From JAFAGX01 sp035623255 (GTDB lineage: Bacteria > Acidobacteriota > Terriglobia > Terriglobales > Acidobacteriaceae): a stretch of 64,000 nt of DNA. Position 1 is the stretch's first letter; each line of letters opens with the position of its first letter. This document shows, piece after piece, positions 33,246 through 42,345 of this stretch. The notes below the pieces were generated by a model that made no database searches, was not told the origin of the DNA, and saw only the letters and a list, made by a program, of their open reading frames with translations. The stretch lies in assembly GCA_035623255.1 (NCBI GenBank), contig DASPTU010000003.1:1-64000 (forward strand), written 5' to 3'. A program made the translations under genes and the position numbers.

Positions 33246-34952
33246 ATGGTGACTCTTTTCGTTGAAGAGCGATGGCTCCCGAAGTCTGTTCTTTGTCTGC
33301 GAGACTACAACCTCAACAAATTCTCGCACGATTGCATTGCCGGTGTAACGGTTGGCTTGGTGGCATTGCCGCTGGCAATGGCGTTTGCCATTGCCTCCGG
33401 TCTTACTCCACAAGCTGGCATATATTGCGCAATCGTGACCGGGTTCCTGATTTCCGCACTGGGTGGATCGAACACTCAAATTGGTGGACCGACCGGGGCC
33501 TTCGTTGTCGTCGTGGCAGGAATCGTTGCCGCCCACGGAGTAGATGGTCTGTTTATGTGCACCGTGATGGCGGGTGTGCTTTTAGTAGTAATGGGGATCA
33601 CGGGTTTTGGAACGGCAGTTAAGTTCATTCCGCGGCCGGTGGTCATTGGTTTCACGAACGGAATTGCTGTTTTAATCGCCAGTACCCAGGTGAAAGATTT
33701 CTTCGGATTGCGCTTAGAAAAAGTACCTGGTGTTTTCTGGCTCCGCGTGGAGGCGCTTTCCAAGAGTTTTCACACCCTCTCTTTGACCGCAACCCTGTTG
33801 GCGATTGGCACGGTGCTGGTGATTGTGGCATGCCGAGCCATTTCCAACCGTATTCCCGGTCCGATTATTGCGCTGGTAGTCGCCACGGGTGTGGTTGTCG
33901 CATTGAAATTGCCTGTAGAGACGATCGGAACGCGGTTTGGGGGAATCCCTGCCGGTCTGCCCCATCTTGAGATTCCGAAATTCCGGAGTGACCTGATCCA
34001 CGGACTGCTGGGCCCGGCATTCACCGTGGCGATGTTAGGCGCGATTGAATCGCTCATGTCAGCCGTGGTGTCCGACCGCATGAGTAGCGATCGCCACAAT
34101 CCCAACGTTGAACTCATAGGACAGGGGGTGGCTAACATCGTGTCGCCGATGTTCGGAGGGTTGCCGGCGACAGGAGCCATCGCACGCACCGCGACCAGCA
34201 TTCGCAGCGGGGCCCAGTCGCCCGTAGCGGGGATGATCCACGCTTTGACGCTTTTATGCATTCTGTTATTTGCGGCACCGCTAGTGAGCTATGTGCCCAT
34301 GTGCGCACTAGCGGGAATCTTGATGGTGGTCGCTTACAACATGGGCGAGTGGCCGGAGATCCCGCAATTATTGAAACTGACCAAAACCGATATCAGCATC
34401 TGGCTGGTCACGTTCGGCTTAACTGTCTTTGCAGATCTCACCGTAGCCGTCGAAGCAGGCATGATCCTGGCTGCCCTGCTTTTCATCAGCCGCGTCGCCG
34501 CAACCACCACCGTATCGCAGGTTACCGACGACTACATAGAAGATGGTCGCGTGCACATTCTGCAAGACAAGGACATTCCTTATTACGCGACAATTTTCCG
34601 CATTCATGGGCCCTTTTTGTTCGGGGCGACCGACAAAATAGCGGTAGTGACCGAAAAACTGCACCGGTTACCGCCGGTGGTTATCTTGCGGTTACGCAAT
34701 ATGACCGCGCTCGATGCAACTGGCATTTATGCTATCGAAGAAGTAGCGAGGCAACTCCATGCCAATAAGCGCACACTGATTCTGTGCGGGGCCCGTGAAC
34801 AGCCTGCCAAACTCATTTGCCAAGCAGAGTTTCAGGATGTAATCGGAGCCGAAAACATCTGCGAAAATGTTCAGGAAGCCTTGCGTCGTGCCGAAGAAGT
34901 GTTTGAGCGGATGGAGGCGAAATCGGCGAATGCAGCGGCGCGAGGAGTCTGA
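33246..34952 (+). CDS. SulP-family anion permease with C-terminal STAS domain
   Basis: The 568-residue inner-membrane protein has about ten to fourteen hydrophobic segments. The first carries GVTVGLVALPLAMAFAIASG, the SLC26 signature, followed by GGSNTQIGGPTGAFVVVVAG. A cytoplasmic STAS domain occupies about residues 440-550, with VVILRLRNMTALDATGIYAI. SulP proteins transport sulfate, bicarbonate, chloride or dicarboxylates; the substrate is not evident and no cys genes or carbonic anhydrase are adjacent. Confidence 0.9.
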   Translation: MVTLFVEERWLPKSVLCLRDYNLNKFSHDCIAGVTVGLVALPLAMAFAIASGLTPQAGIYCAIVTGFLISALGGSNTQIGGPTGAFVVVVAGIVAAHGVDGLFMCTVMAGVLLVVMGITGFGTAVKFIPRPVVIGFTNGIAVLIASTQVKDFFGLRLEKVPGVFWLRVEALSKSFHTLSLTATLLAIGTVLVIVACRAISNRIPGPIIALVVATGVVVALKLPVETIGTRFGGIPAGLPHLEIPKFRSDLIHGLLGPAFTVAMLGAIESLMSAVVSDRMSSDRHNPNVELIGQGVANIVSPMFGGLPATGAIARTATSIRSGAQSPVAGMIHALTLLCILLFAAPLVSYVPMCALAGILMVVAYNMGEWPEIPQLLKLTKTDISIWLVTFGLTVFADLTVAVEAGMILAALLFISRVAATTTVSQVTDDYIEDGRVHILQDKDIPYYATIFRIHGPFLFGATDKIAVVTEKLHRLPPVVILRLRNMTALDATGIYAIEEVARQLHANKRTLILCGAREQPAKLICQAEFQDVIGAENICENVQEALRRAEEVFERMEAKSANAAARGV

Positions 34953-35069
34953 TCCATAAGGTAATGACCACAACCGCGCCGGGAGTCATGACTCAACTCG
35001 GTCGGTTTGTTAGTGATAAATCGCCTGTTCGTAAATCTTGAGCAACAGTAAACCAGACCGTGATAGCCA

Positions 35070-36185
35070 CTACCTAATTCTGGACAAGAAACTGGCAATT
35101 TTCTCGTTGAGAAATTTCTCGTCAGCCGGGTTGCTGCCAGCGCCCGCGGTATGGCCCCAAAGCGAAGGAATCGGTACCAGGGAAACCTTGGGAATAAACT
35201 GCGCCTCGTAACGCGCATCGCCGACCGGGAAGTAGAGATCAGTTTCTGAAGGCATATAGAGAAGTGGCACTTTTATCGAGCGCAGCGCCTTTTCCACGTC
35301 TCCGCCAAATTGCGGCATGGCACCGACATCGTGCTTCTCCCAAGTCCGCATCTGCGCGATCAGATCGTTGGCGTCGGCACCAGGAATGAAGTCAGTACGA
35401 AAATTGTTCAACACCTGCTCAAACGTAGTACCCGGCTTTTCGGTCTCACGCCACAATTCCCTCCGCCACCATTCTTGAGAAAACAGCCATGCGGTCCAAA
35501 CCAAGGCGAACGCTTCCAGGCCCTTCTTGGGTGGACCAGTGTAGTCTCCGTTCTGAAAGGCGGCGTCGGCGGTCAGCGCAGCGATTTGCCCCTCCAGCCG
35601 CACGAACCCGTGTGGGTAGGTTTTCGCTGTCCCGGAGGTAGCGACAATGCGGTCGGCGAAATCCGGATAGCTGACGGCCCATTGAAACGCCTGCTGCGCG
35701 CCCATGGAGAATCCGATGATGGCGCGAACGTGGGTGATGTGAAGTTCCTCGGTGAGCAGCCGATGAACCGCTTCAACATTGTCACGGATGGTCATCACGG
35801 GAAAGCGGGGACCGTGGTACGGCTCGGGCGTGTTACTGGGAGAAGATGAATGCCCGTTGCCAAAGAGTTCCGTGGCAATAAGGAAAAGACCCGGGTCGTC
35901 GAGCGCATGATCTTTGCCCATTAACCACTCATAGCCGTGATAGTCAGCCATGTAGTGAGAGGGCAACAGAACGACGTTGTCTTTGGCTGGGTTCAGATGG
36001 CCGTATGTGCCATATACGACTCGTGCCTGCGGGAGTGTGATCCCGCTCTCGTTGCGGAAATTTGTGATGACGAACTCGTGGCGTTCTGAGGCCGGAGCTT
36101 GGCTTTGTGAGGCTTCCTGAGCGGAAAACATCAGCGGGACCTGGAGCGTAAAAACGATGAGCAAGAAGGTGAATCGTCGTTTCAT
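35070..36185 (-). CDS. Secreted alpha/beta hydrolase of the homoserine acetyltransferase (MetX) family
   Basis: The 371-residue protein starts at ATG 36185 with AAGGA nine bases upstream and has a signal peptide (about residues 1-22, ending MFSAQ). The domain resembles MetX: nucleophile Ser in AIIGFSMGAQQAFQW, an aspartate in PSETDLYFP and a histidine in SLWGHTAGAG. Genuine MetX enzymes are cytoplasmic and have a different oxyanion and lid region, so this is probably a secreted hydrolase, not a methionine-pathway enzyme. It is divergent from the MFS gene. Confidence 0.82.
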   Translation of the reverse strand: MKRRFTFLLIVFTLQVPLMFSAQEASQSQAPASERHEFVITNFRNESGITLPQARVVYGTYGHLNPAKDNVVLLPSHYMADYHGYEWLMGKDHALDDPGLFLIATELFGNGHSSSPSNTPEPYHGPRFPVMTIRDNVEAVHRLLTEELHITHVRAIIGFSMGAQQAFQWAVSYPDFADRIVATSGTAKTYPHGFVRLEGQIAALTADAAFQNGDYTGPPKKGLEAFALVWTAWLFSQEWWRRELWRETEKPGTTFEQVLNNFRTDFIPGADANDLIAQMRTWEKHDVGAMPQFGGDVEKALRSIKVPLLYMPSETDLYFPVGDARYEAQFIPKVSLVPIPSLWGHTAGAGSNPADEKFLNEKIASFLSRIR

Positions 36186-36294
36186 ATCTATTTTTTCCTT
36201 TGGGCGAGGACACGAGACAGCGCGTTCGATGATAACAGCCGGGTGCAACTGAGTGATTTGAAGCACGGTTGCACGTTGTCCGTTCATGCCATGC

Positions 36295-36300
36295 TATATT
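36295..36300 (+). promoter_or_regulatory. Extended -10 box of the MFS gene
   Basis: TGCTATATT (TG at 36292, TATATT at 36295-36300) lies ten bases before GTG 36311. This extended -10 would place the transcript start two to four bases before the start codon. Confidence 0.45.
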
Positions 36301-36310
36301 CCTTGCCCAA

Positions 36311-37555
36311 GTGACCTCCACGAAACTTCATCCATGGACAGCGCTCACGCTGCTGACGACGCTCAATCTGTTGAACTACATCGATCGCTCTGTTCTGTTT
36401 GCGGTGCAGCCGCTGGTCCAGAGTGAATTCCATCTCACGAATGCTCAGGTCGGATATCTCACCAGTGCCTTTCTTGGCTTCTACATGGTGGCGGCGCCGT
36501 TCACCGGGCCGTTGGCGGATCGCTACTCGCGAAAACTCATCATTGTTCTCGGTGCGGTGTTTTGGAGCGGTCTGACTTTGCTCACCGCAGTGACGCACAC
36601 GTATTGGGAGTTACTGGTGCGCCACACGCTGGTAGGTATCGGGGAAGCAACCTTCGTTACGATTGCTCCTACTTTTGTTGCGGACCTTTTTCCGGAAGAC
36701 GAACGCGGCCGCATCTTCGGGATCTTTTATCTGGCGATTCCAGTGGGTACCGCAGCCGGATATCTGCTGGGTGGGAAGCTCGGGCCCGAACATGGCTGGC
36801 GATTCCCTTTTTATATCGCCGCGCTTCCCGGATTTCTGCTGGCTTTGGCCATCTGGTTTATTCCCGAGCCGGAGCGCGGCCAATTTGATTCGCTGAAAGA
36901 AACGCCCGAGCGCGGGACGATCCTGGGCCTGGCGCGCAACGCGGCATTCTGGACGGTTACGCTAGGCATGTCTGCAATGACGTTTGCCCTGGGTGGAATT
37001 CAGGTTTGGATGCCGACATTTCTGTCGGAAGCCCGCGGATATAGCCTACAAGCGGCCAACGAAATTTTTGGCGCCATTGTGGTTGTGGACGGGATCGTCG
37101 CTTCACTCGCCGGAGGCTGGCTAGGCGATCTCCTCCTGCCGCGGATGAAGGGCTCCTACTATTTTGTGTCCGCGCTGAGCATGGCGGCTGGGGTTCCGGT
37201 GATGATCCTGGCCTTGTTTGTTAAAGGCCCTCTGATGCTGCCGGCAATCGCCCTCGCCGCGTTTCTATTGCTGGTGAACACGTCCCCGCTAAACACGGCG
37301 CTGGTGAACTCGGTGGGAGCGCACATTCGCGCAACTGCCATTGCCGTCAATATTTTCATTTTTCATCTGCTCGGCGACGTCCCCTCCCCGACCCTTATGG
37401 GCTATGTCGCAGATCAACGTTCCCTGCAATCGGCGTTCATCCTGCCGGTGATTGCAATGGCGATTTCAGCCGCCATTCTTTTCTACGGAATGCGCTTCGC
37501 TCCTCCGGTACGGGTTTCGCACGCGCACGCAACATCTGGGATTCATGCCGGATGA
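36311..37555 (+). CDS. MFS transporter (spinster-like)
   Basis: The 414-residue permease has twelve hydrophobic segments. Segment 1 reads TLLTTLNLLNYIDRSVLFAV, the spinster/SPNS-type NYIDR motif, followed by the MFS loop GPLADRYSRK between segments 2 and 3. GTG 36311 is preferred over TTG 36269 because of the promoter between them. The stop overlaps the glycosyltransferase start by four bases (ATGA), so the two proteins are made together. A lipid or glycolipid substrate would fit the partner gene but is unproven. Confidence 0.83.
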   Translation: MTSTKLHPWTALTLLTTLNLLNYIDRSVLFAVQPLVQSEFHLTNAQVGYLTSAFLGFYMVAAPFTGPLADRYSRKLIIVLGAVFWSGLTLLTAVTHTYWELLVRHTLVGIGEATFVTIAPTFVADLFPEDERGRIFGIFYLAIPVGTAAGYLLGGKLGPEHGWRFPFYIAALPGFLLALAIWFIPEPERGQFDSLKETPERGTILGLARNAAFWTVTLGMSAMTFALGGIQVWMPTFLSEARGYSLQAANEIFGAIVVVDGIVASLAGGWLGDLLLPRMKGSYYFVSALSMAAGVPVMILALFVKGPLMLPAIALAAFLLLVNTSPLNTALVNSVGAHIRATAIAVNIFIFHLLGDVPSPTLMGYVADQRSLQSAFILPVIAMAISAAILFYGMRFAPPVRVSHAHATSGIHAG

Positions 37556-38727
37556 ATTACTTTCACTGGATTGCAGGTTCATTTCTGGCGTTGGTGTGGT
37601 TATCGCGGGTGCTGGATGCGGCTGTCGGTATGCCCAAAGTAGCGGATATCTCGCGTCCGAAATGGGGCCCGAAAGCTAACCCAAAGCGTGCGGAGCCTCG
37701 CGTCAGCATTATTGTTCCTGCTCGGAACGAGGAAGATCACATTGAAGAATCGCTCATCCGCCTGCTTCAGCTTGACTACGCCAATTACGAAGTGATTGCG
37801 ATCAATGATCGCTCGATCGACAAGACGGGTGAGGTCATGAACCGGGTCGCGGCAAAGCCGCAAGCGCAAGGTCGGCTGAAGGTCATTCACGTTACCGATC
37901 TTCCGAGTGGCTGGATGGGGAAAGTCCACGCCATGTGGAAGGGTGCGAACCAAGCCAGCGGCGATTGGCTATTATTCACTGACGCAGACGTTCTGTTCCG
38001 GCCCGACTCTCTGGGTCGCGCGCTGACATACGCCGAATCGGAGCGCGCCGATCATCTCGTTTTGTTTCCGCTCATAATTATGCACAGCGTGGGCGAGACC
38101 ATGATGGTAGCCTTTTTTCAGAGCCTGTTTGTTTTCGGACATCGCCCATGGAAAGTGGCTGATCCGCGAACCAAAGACCACATGGGCGTCGGAGCATTCA
38201 ACCTGATTCGACGGCCTGTTTATGACGCGATTGGCAGCTACAAGTCTCTGCGCCTTGAGGTGCTCGATGATATGAAGCTGGGCAAACTGGTCAAAGAAGC
38301 GGGGTACGCTCAGCGCAATGTCTTTGGAGATGACCTGATTTCTCTGCGGTGGGTGAACGGCGCCATGGGCATGGTCAGTAATCTGACCAAGAATTTCTTT
38401 GCGATCATGTCCTTTCAGTCGTGGCGCACGCTGGGATTTGCATTCATGCTGGGCTTCCTGAACGTGATGCCGTTCGTGGGTGTGTTTCTGGCAACCGGTT
38501 GGGCGCGCCTGCCCTATGCGATCGCGTTTGCGTGCTTGTTTGGGATCTACATAGGCATGTCGTGGAAATCCGACGTCCGCGTTTATTACTTTCTCCTGCA
38601 CCCCATCAGCTCACTGGTTTTTGTGTACATCGTACTGCGTTCCATGGTGTTGACCCTGGCGCGCGGCGGCGTCGAGTGGCGCGGCACGTTCTATCGCCTG
38701 GAAGAGCTGAAAAGCGGAAGGGTCTAG
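37552..38727 (+). CDS. Membrane glycosyltransferase family 2
   Basis: The 391-residue enzyme has a short N-terminal membrane segment and a GT-A domain (about 47-290): VSIIVPARNEEDHIEESLIR, a DxD-like LLFTDADVLF (metal and nucleotide-sugar binding) and RLEVLDDMKLGKLVKEAG, which holds the ED(D) catalytic-base region. Three C-terminal membrane segments follow. It resembles HpnB-like and ceramide-glucosyltransferase-like GT2 enzymes that glycosylate membrane lipids. Coupled to the upstream MFS gene. Confidence 0.84.
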   Translation: MNYFHWIAGSFLALVWLSRVLDAAVGMPKVADISRPKWGPKANPKRAEPRVSIIVPARNEEDHIEESLIRLLQLDYANYEVIAINDRSIDKTGEVMNRVAAKPQAQGRLKVIHVTDLPSGWMGKVHAMWKGANQASGDWLLFTDADVLFRPDSLGRALTYAESERADHLVLFPLIIMHSVGETMMVAFFQSLFVFGHRPWKVADPRTKDHMGVGAFNLIRRPVYDAIGSYKSLRLEVLDDMKLGKLVKEAGYAQRNVFGDDLISLRWVNGAMGMVSNLTKNFFAIMSFQSWRTLGFAFMLGFLNVMPFVGVFLATGWARLPYAIAFACLFGIYIGMSWKSDVRVYYFLLHPISSLVFVYIVLRSMVLTLARGGVEWRGTFYRLEELKSGRV

Positions 38728-38739
38728 ATTTCAGCTGGG

Positions 38740-39234
38740 CTATTGTGGGTCTTCCGGTATGTCGATGGGCAGCGTGGGTATCTGCCGTTTCTTGGCAGGC
38801 TTTTTGGAAGGCTTCGGCAGCCTGAACTTGCCTGCACTGTAGCGCCCCTTCTTTTCGACGTCGTAGTTCTTTGGCAGCTTGGGAACCAAGGCTCCGGTGC
38901 TTCCGAGTTGGCGCAGCTCAGACAGCACGATTTCCGCTCTCCCGTCGTATTCCTTCAAGTCACCACGGATCTGAACGACTTTGTCCTTCAATTGGCGCAC
39001 GTCGCCGATGTCCTTGAGATGACCAGGGAAAATGACGACGGTAAATGGGCAGACGCGGAAGTCCTCACAAAAATCGAAAAAGGTGACACCACGCGCCCCG
39101 GGCTTCACCCGAAGTACTTTTCCGGTCACGCAGCGCGTCTCGCCAATGTGAGATTGGGCCTCAGTGATGGGGATGCAGTCGGCGACCAGGAAACCAGAGA
39201 ATGCAACCAGAAATGCTACTGTTCGCAGTGCCAC
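38740..39234 (-). CDS. Secreted protein with an OB-fold-like domain
   Basis: The 164-residue protein has a signal peptide (about 1-19). The following segment, GETRCVTGKVLRVKPGARGV then TFFDFCEDFRVCPFTVVIFP and LKDKVVQIRGDLKEYDGRAEIVL, has the beta-barrel pattern of OB-fold proteins, with three cysteines that may form disulfides. The C-terminal 40 residues are basic and proline-rich (RLPKPSKKPAKKR), suggesting contact with a polyanion such as DNA or cell-wall polymer. Convergent with the glycosyltransferase gene. Function unknown. Confidence 0.68.
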   Translation of the reverse strand: MALRTVAFLVAFSGFLVADCIPITEAQSHIGETRCVTGKVLRVKPGARGVTFFDFCEDFRVCPFTVVIFPGHLKDIGDVRQLKDKVVQIRGDLKEYDGRAEIVLSELRQLGSTGALVPKLPKNYDVEKKGRYSAGKFRLPKPSKKPAKKRQIPTLPIDIPEDPQ

Positions 39235-39315
39235 GACTCTTTATACGTCGCGGCGCCACGGGGCTGCGGTGATGAGGGGCCCACTGATTGTCGCCGTTCC
39301 CGAAAATGGAAATAG

Positions 39316-39345
39316 GCAAAAGGCTGCCTGCAACCCAGGCAGCCT
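39316..39345 (-). terminator. Intrinsic terminator of the STAS/anti-sigma operon
   Basis: A perfect 10-bp stem (AGGCTGCCTG at 39321-39330 with CAGGCAGCCT at 39336-39345) and five-base loop. On the minus strand it is followed by TTTTGCC, 25 bases after the STAS gene's stop. Confidence 0.75.
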
Positions 39346-39369
39346 CAGACAGAAGACAAATGTTGCGGT

Positions 39370-39714
39370 CTATTTGAAAGCTTTGATCGCCACCGCCTCG
39401 TCGTCCTTCACGTCGAAGACGGTGTAGAGCTTGGTGATCTGCAGCAGGTCGTTAACTTTCTTGGTCAGGTTCAGGAGTTTAAGATCACCGCCTTGGTTGC
39501 GCACCGTTGTAAATGCGCTGACCAACTCGCCGATGCCTGAGCTGTCGATGTAGCTGACGTCGCCTAGATTCAGCAGAATTTTTTTCTGCCCTTTGCCGAG
39601 CAAGCCGCGGACAACGTCGCGCAGAATGACGCTGCCTTCGCCCAACGTAATGCGACCACTGCAGTCCACGATGGCGACTCCATCTACCTGACGAGTACTG
39701 GTCTTCATGCTCAC
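39370..39714 (-). CDS. STAS-domain anti-anti-sigma factor (RsbV/SpoIIAA-like)
   Basis: The 114-residue protein is a stand-alone STAS domain with VAIVDCSGRITLGEGS and the phosphorylation loop VSYIDSSGIGEL, with Ser58 aligned to the phosphorylated serine of SpoIIAA. In the dephosphorylated form it would bind the anti-sigma kinase encoded just upstream and free a sigma factor. The start overlaps the kinase gene's stop by four bases. No PP2C phosphatase or sigma gene is adjacent; these must be elsewhere. Confidence 0.9.
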   Translation of the reverse strand: MSMKTSTRQVDGVAIVDCSGRITLGEGSVILRDVVRGLLGKGQKKILLNLGDVSYIDSSGIGELVSAFTTVRNQGGDLKLLNLTKKVNDLLQITKLYTVFDVKDDEAVAIKAFK

Positions 39715-40157
39715 TGGGAAGCCTCCTTAGCGGCCCCGGAGGAACCGGGGACATGCTTAACAAGTTTGATTTCGGTGCCCGTGTGAGACGGGTGTATTTG
39801 TACTTCATCCATGAAAGAACGTATAAGAAAAATTCCTCTGCCAGACGTCTTTAACAGATTCTCGGGCGCTAAGGGATCGGGGATCTTCGCCGGATCCAGC
39901 CCTTTGCCTTGGTCCCGAATCGTAATTATCAATTGCTTGCCGTTGGTCTCAAAATCCAGCTTAACCTTCTTGTCGGGATCGTAGGCATTGCCATGGAGCA
40001 CGGCGTTCACCGCCGCTTCACGCACCGCCATGGAAATCTGCATGACTTCTTCTTCGGTAAAACCCGCTTCCACGGCAATGCGGGTGGCTGCCTGCTCTGC
40101 GTTATCGACCGTTTCTAACGTCGAATCTAGCGTATAAGAAACACGGCTGTTCGTCAT
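39711..40157 (-). CDS. Anti-sigma regulatory factor, HATPase_c serine kinase (RsbW-like)
   Basis: The 148-residue protein is a GHKL ATPase: VREAAVNAVLHGNAYDPDKK (N box), IRDQGKGLDPAKIPDP (G1 box) and GRGIFLIRSFMDEV (G2 box). It would phosphorylate the STAS protein and sequester a sigma factor or another target. It heads a two-gene operon with the STAS gene, ending at the terminator near 39330. Divergent from the OmpA-family gene. Confidence 0.9.
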   Translation of the reverse strand: MTNSRVSYTLDSTLETVDNAEQAATRIAVEAGFTEEEVMQISMAVREAAVNAVLHGNAYDPDKKVKLDFETNGKQLIITIRDQGKGLDPAKIPDPLAPENLLKTSGRGIFLIRSFMDEVQIHPSHTGTEIKLVKHVPGSSGAAKEASQ

Positions 40158-40402
40158 AGCAACGAATTGATAGAACGGCGCCCGCCCACCTTCGCCAATC
40201 GGGACACCATAAGCCGTTCCCAGAGATACCCGTTTTGGCGAACCGCTAGTTTCACCCGTGACTGTGGAAATGTCAACGGAGTGCCTAAATAGAGCAGCGG
40301 GAAGCCGTCCAACCCGCCTAAGTTGTACAATGCTTGCTGCCTTCCCTCAGGTGGAGGAAGCCTCGACCGCGCCATTTGCGAGGCTTCAGCGAGGAGACTT
40401 CG

Positions 40403-42151
40403 ATGAAATCTTATTTTCGACTGTTCCCATGTGTATTGCTGATGGTCGCGCTGACGCCAGTTCCGCAATGCACAGCCCAGGATGGAAAAATAGCTATTCA
40501 CGTCACTCCGAAGCAAGCCTATCTTTTTGTCGACGACCATGCCATCAGTGAAGCCAGCAAACACCGCACTTTGAACTTGAGCGCTGGCAGCCACAAGATT
40601 GAACTGGTCAACTATGGATATACTCCAGAAACCCGCAACATTACTGTGACTGCGGGCCAAACCACCAGCCTTGATGTAACCCTCCAACCGGTACCGGGCA
40701 AAGTTTCCGGCCCGTTCGGCGCGATCACACTGGAAGGCGCGGACCGGGATGCCGTTCTGCTGAATGGCAAAACTCCGGACTTTTTCGTCGGCCACGGCGA
40801 CGAGTTCAATCACGACTGGTGGTGGAAGCAGGAACTGGTCGTGCCTGCCGGAACGCACCAAGTCAGCGTGCTCAGCGGGGACAAAGAAGTTTGGTCGGGT
40901 TCGGTTGATGTTCCCGCCAACAAGCGGGTGGTGATCGACGTGCCCAAAGGAGTTCGTAAGACCGTGGATTGGTCGCGCGGGGAGAAGTTGACTTCAGTCC
41001 CGCGCTTCACCGTAGGCACTGCCAGTGCCACCGTCGCCATCGCCAAGCCGACTTCAGAATTGTCCGCATCCGCAGCACAAGTGAATTGCGGAAATTCCTC
41101 GCAGCTCAAGTGGTCATCTTCTGATGCGCCTAAAGTGGAAATCAGCGGGGTTGGACCGGTTGCGGCCTCAGGCGACCAAAGCGTTCAGCCCACCCAGACC
41201 ACGACGTACAACTTGACCGCATCGGGGCCCGGAGGCACTGCGACTTCCAGTGCGACCGTAAACGTAAACAATGCCGTGCAGGCCAACCTTGCGTTATCGC
41301 CCGCGGAGGTGCATTACAAGCGGGTGGGTGACAAGGTGGTTCAGCAGGACAACACAGCACTGAACTGGTCCGCAACAAATGCCTCGACCATCTCGATAGC
41401 TCCCCTGGGTACTGTGGATGCGAGTGGCAATCGTACACTGCAACCCACGCCGAAGAAGACTGACCCTGGGGCCATTGACGAGACTGTCACATATACACTG
41501 ACCGCTTCCAACAACTGCGGAGGCTCGGAAACACGCACCGCGACCTTGCACCTCGTTGGTGCTATCGAGCAACCGGAAATTAAGCTAACCATGCGCAGCA
41601 TCTATTTCCCGACAAACAAGCCACGGTCCCTCAAGTCCGAATCAGCTTTGTTGCCGAGCGAACGGGACGAACTGAAATCGATTGCAGATGCGTTCAAGAC
41701 TCTTCTCACCGCCAAACCGGACGGGCATCTCGTGCTCTCCGGGCATGCGGATAAGCGCGGTGACAGCAGCTACAACCAGGCCCTGTCAGAGCGGCGCGCC
41801 GAGCTTGCCAAGCGCTTCTTGGTCGAGCAAGGGATTCCCGAGGCGAACCTCGAGACGCAAGCCTATGGCAACAAGCAAAACCTGACGGTTGATCAGGTGA
41901 AGCAACTCCTGGAGCAAAACCCGAATTTGACCGCTGAAGAACGCCAAAAGACGGAGCAGCGGATCGAAACCATCGTCCTCGCCAACAACCGCCGTGTGGA
42001 CATCACGCTGAGTACAAACGGGCAAGAATCAGCGCGGCTTTATCCGTTTAACTCGGGCGACTATCGCGCTCTGGTTGATCGCGGAAAGCCCATGGAGGGT
42101 AGCGAAGGCAAGGTGGTCAACGCGTCGCAGAAAGAAAAGGTTGCGAACTAA
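40403..42151 (+). CDS. Secreted PEGA/OmpA-family protein
   Basis: The 582-residue protein starts at ATG 40403 with GAGGAG upstream and has a signal peptide (1-25, ending CTAQ). A PEGA-like beta domain follows (KIAIHVTPKQAYLFVDDHAI to about 120). The middle has two Ig-like segments with TTTYNLTASGPGGTATSSA and TYTLTASNNCGGSETRTA. The C-terminal OmpA domain has LVLSGHADKRGDSSYNQALS, which should bind peptidoglycan; it ends with RRVDITL. The spacing between the GHAD motif and RRVDI is longer than usual by an insertion of about 25 charged residues. It probably links outer membrane and cell wall. An intrinsic terminator follows. Confidence 0.86.
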   Translation: MKSYFRLFPCVLLMVALTPVPQCTAQDGKIAIHVTPKQAYLFVDDHAISEASKHRTLNLSAGSHKIELVNYGYTPETRNITVTAGQTTSLDVTLQPVPGKVSGPFGAITLEGADRDAVLLNGKTPDFFVGHGDEFNHDWWWKQELVVPAGTHQVSVLSGDKEVWSGSVDVPANKRVVIDVPKGVRKTVDWSRGEKLTSVPRFTVGTASATVAIAKPTSELSASAAQVNCGNSSQLKWSSSDAPKVEISGVGPVAASGDQSVQPTQTTTYNLTASGPGGTATSSATVNVNNAVQANLALSPAEVHYKRVGDKVVQQDNTALNWSATNASTISIAPLGTVDASGNRTLQPTPKKTDPGAIDETVTYTLTASNNCGGSETRTATLHLVGAIEQPEIKLTMRSIYFPTNKPRSLKSESALLPSERDELKSIADAFKTLLTAKPDGHLVLSGHADKRGDSSYNQALSERRAELAKRFLVEQGIPEANLETQAYGNKQNLTVDQVKQLLEQNPNLTAEERQKTEQRIETIVLANNRRVDITLSTNGQESARLYPFNSGDYRALVDRGKPMEGSEGKVVNASQKEKVAN

Positions 42152-42178
42152 CCGAGGATAGAGCTTTCCGTCAACCGG

Positions 42179-42224
42179 GCGGGGTCTCAGCCTATGTAGA
42201 GGATTGAGCCCCGCTTTCTTTTTC
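42179..42224 (+). terminator. Intrinsic terminator of the OmpA-family gene
   Basis: GCGGGGTCTCA (42179-42189) pairs with TGAGCCCCGC (42205-42214), with one bulged T. The stem is followed by TTTCTTTTT on the plus strand, 28 bases after the stop codon. Confidence 0.8.
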
Positions 42225-42345
42225 GACTGTATTCTCTGTGGGGTTTCGACCGTGGTGCTCCTTCCGACTCCCGACCAATAAAATTGCGCCTCTACTCGTT
42301 CATGTCTCTGGATTCTTGCTAAGCAGTTGAGTATCCTCGGACTTG

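Noticed and set aside
42152..42345. Possible Mg2+ (M-box) or Mn2+ (yybP-ykoY) riboswitch upstream of the MgtE_N/CBS gene
   Set aside because: The region holds an intrinsic terminator of the upstream gene but none of the conserved riboswitch core sequences could be found.
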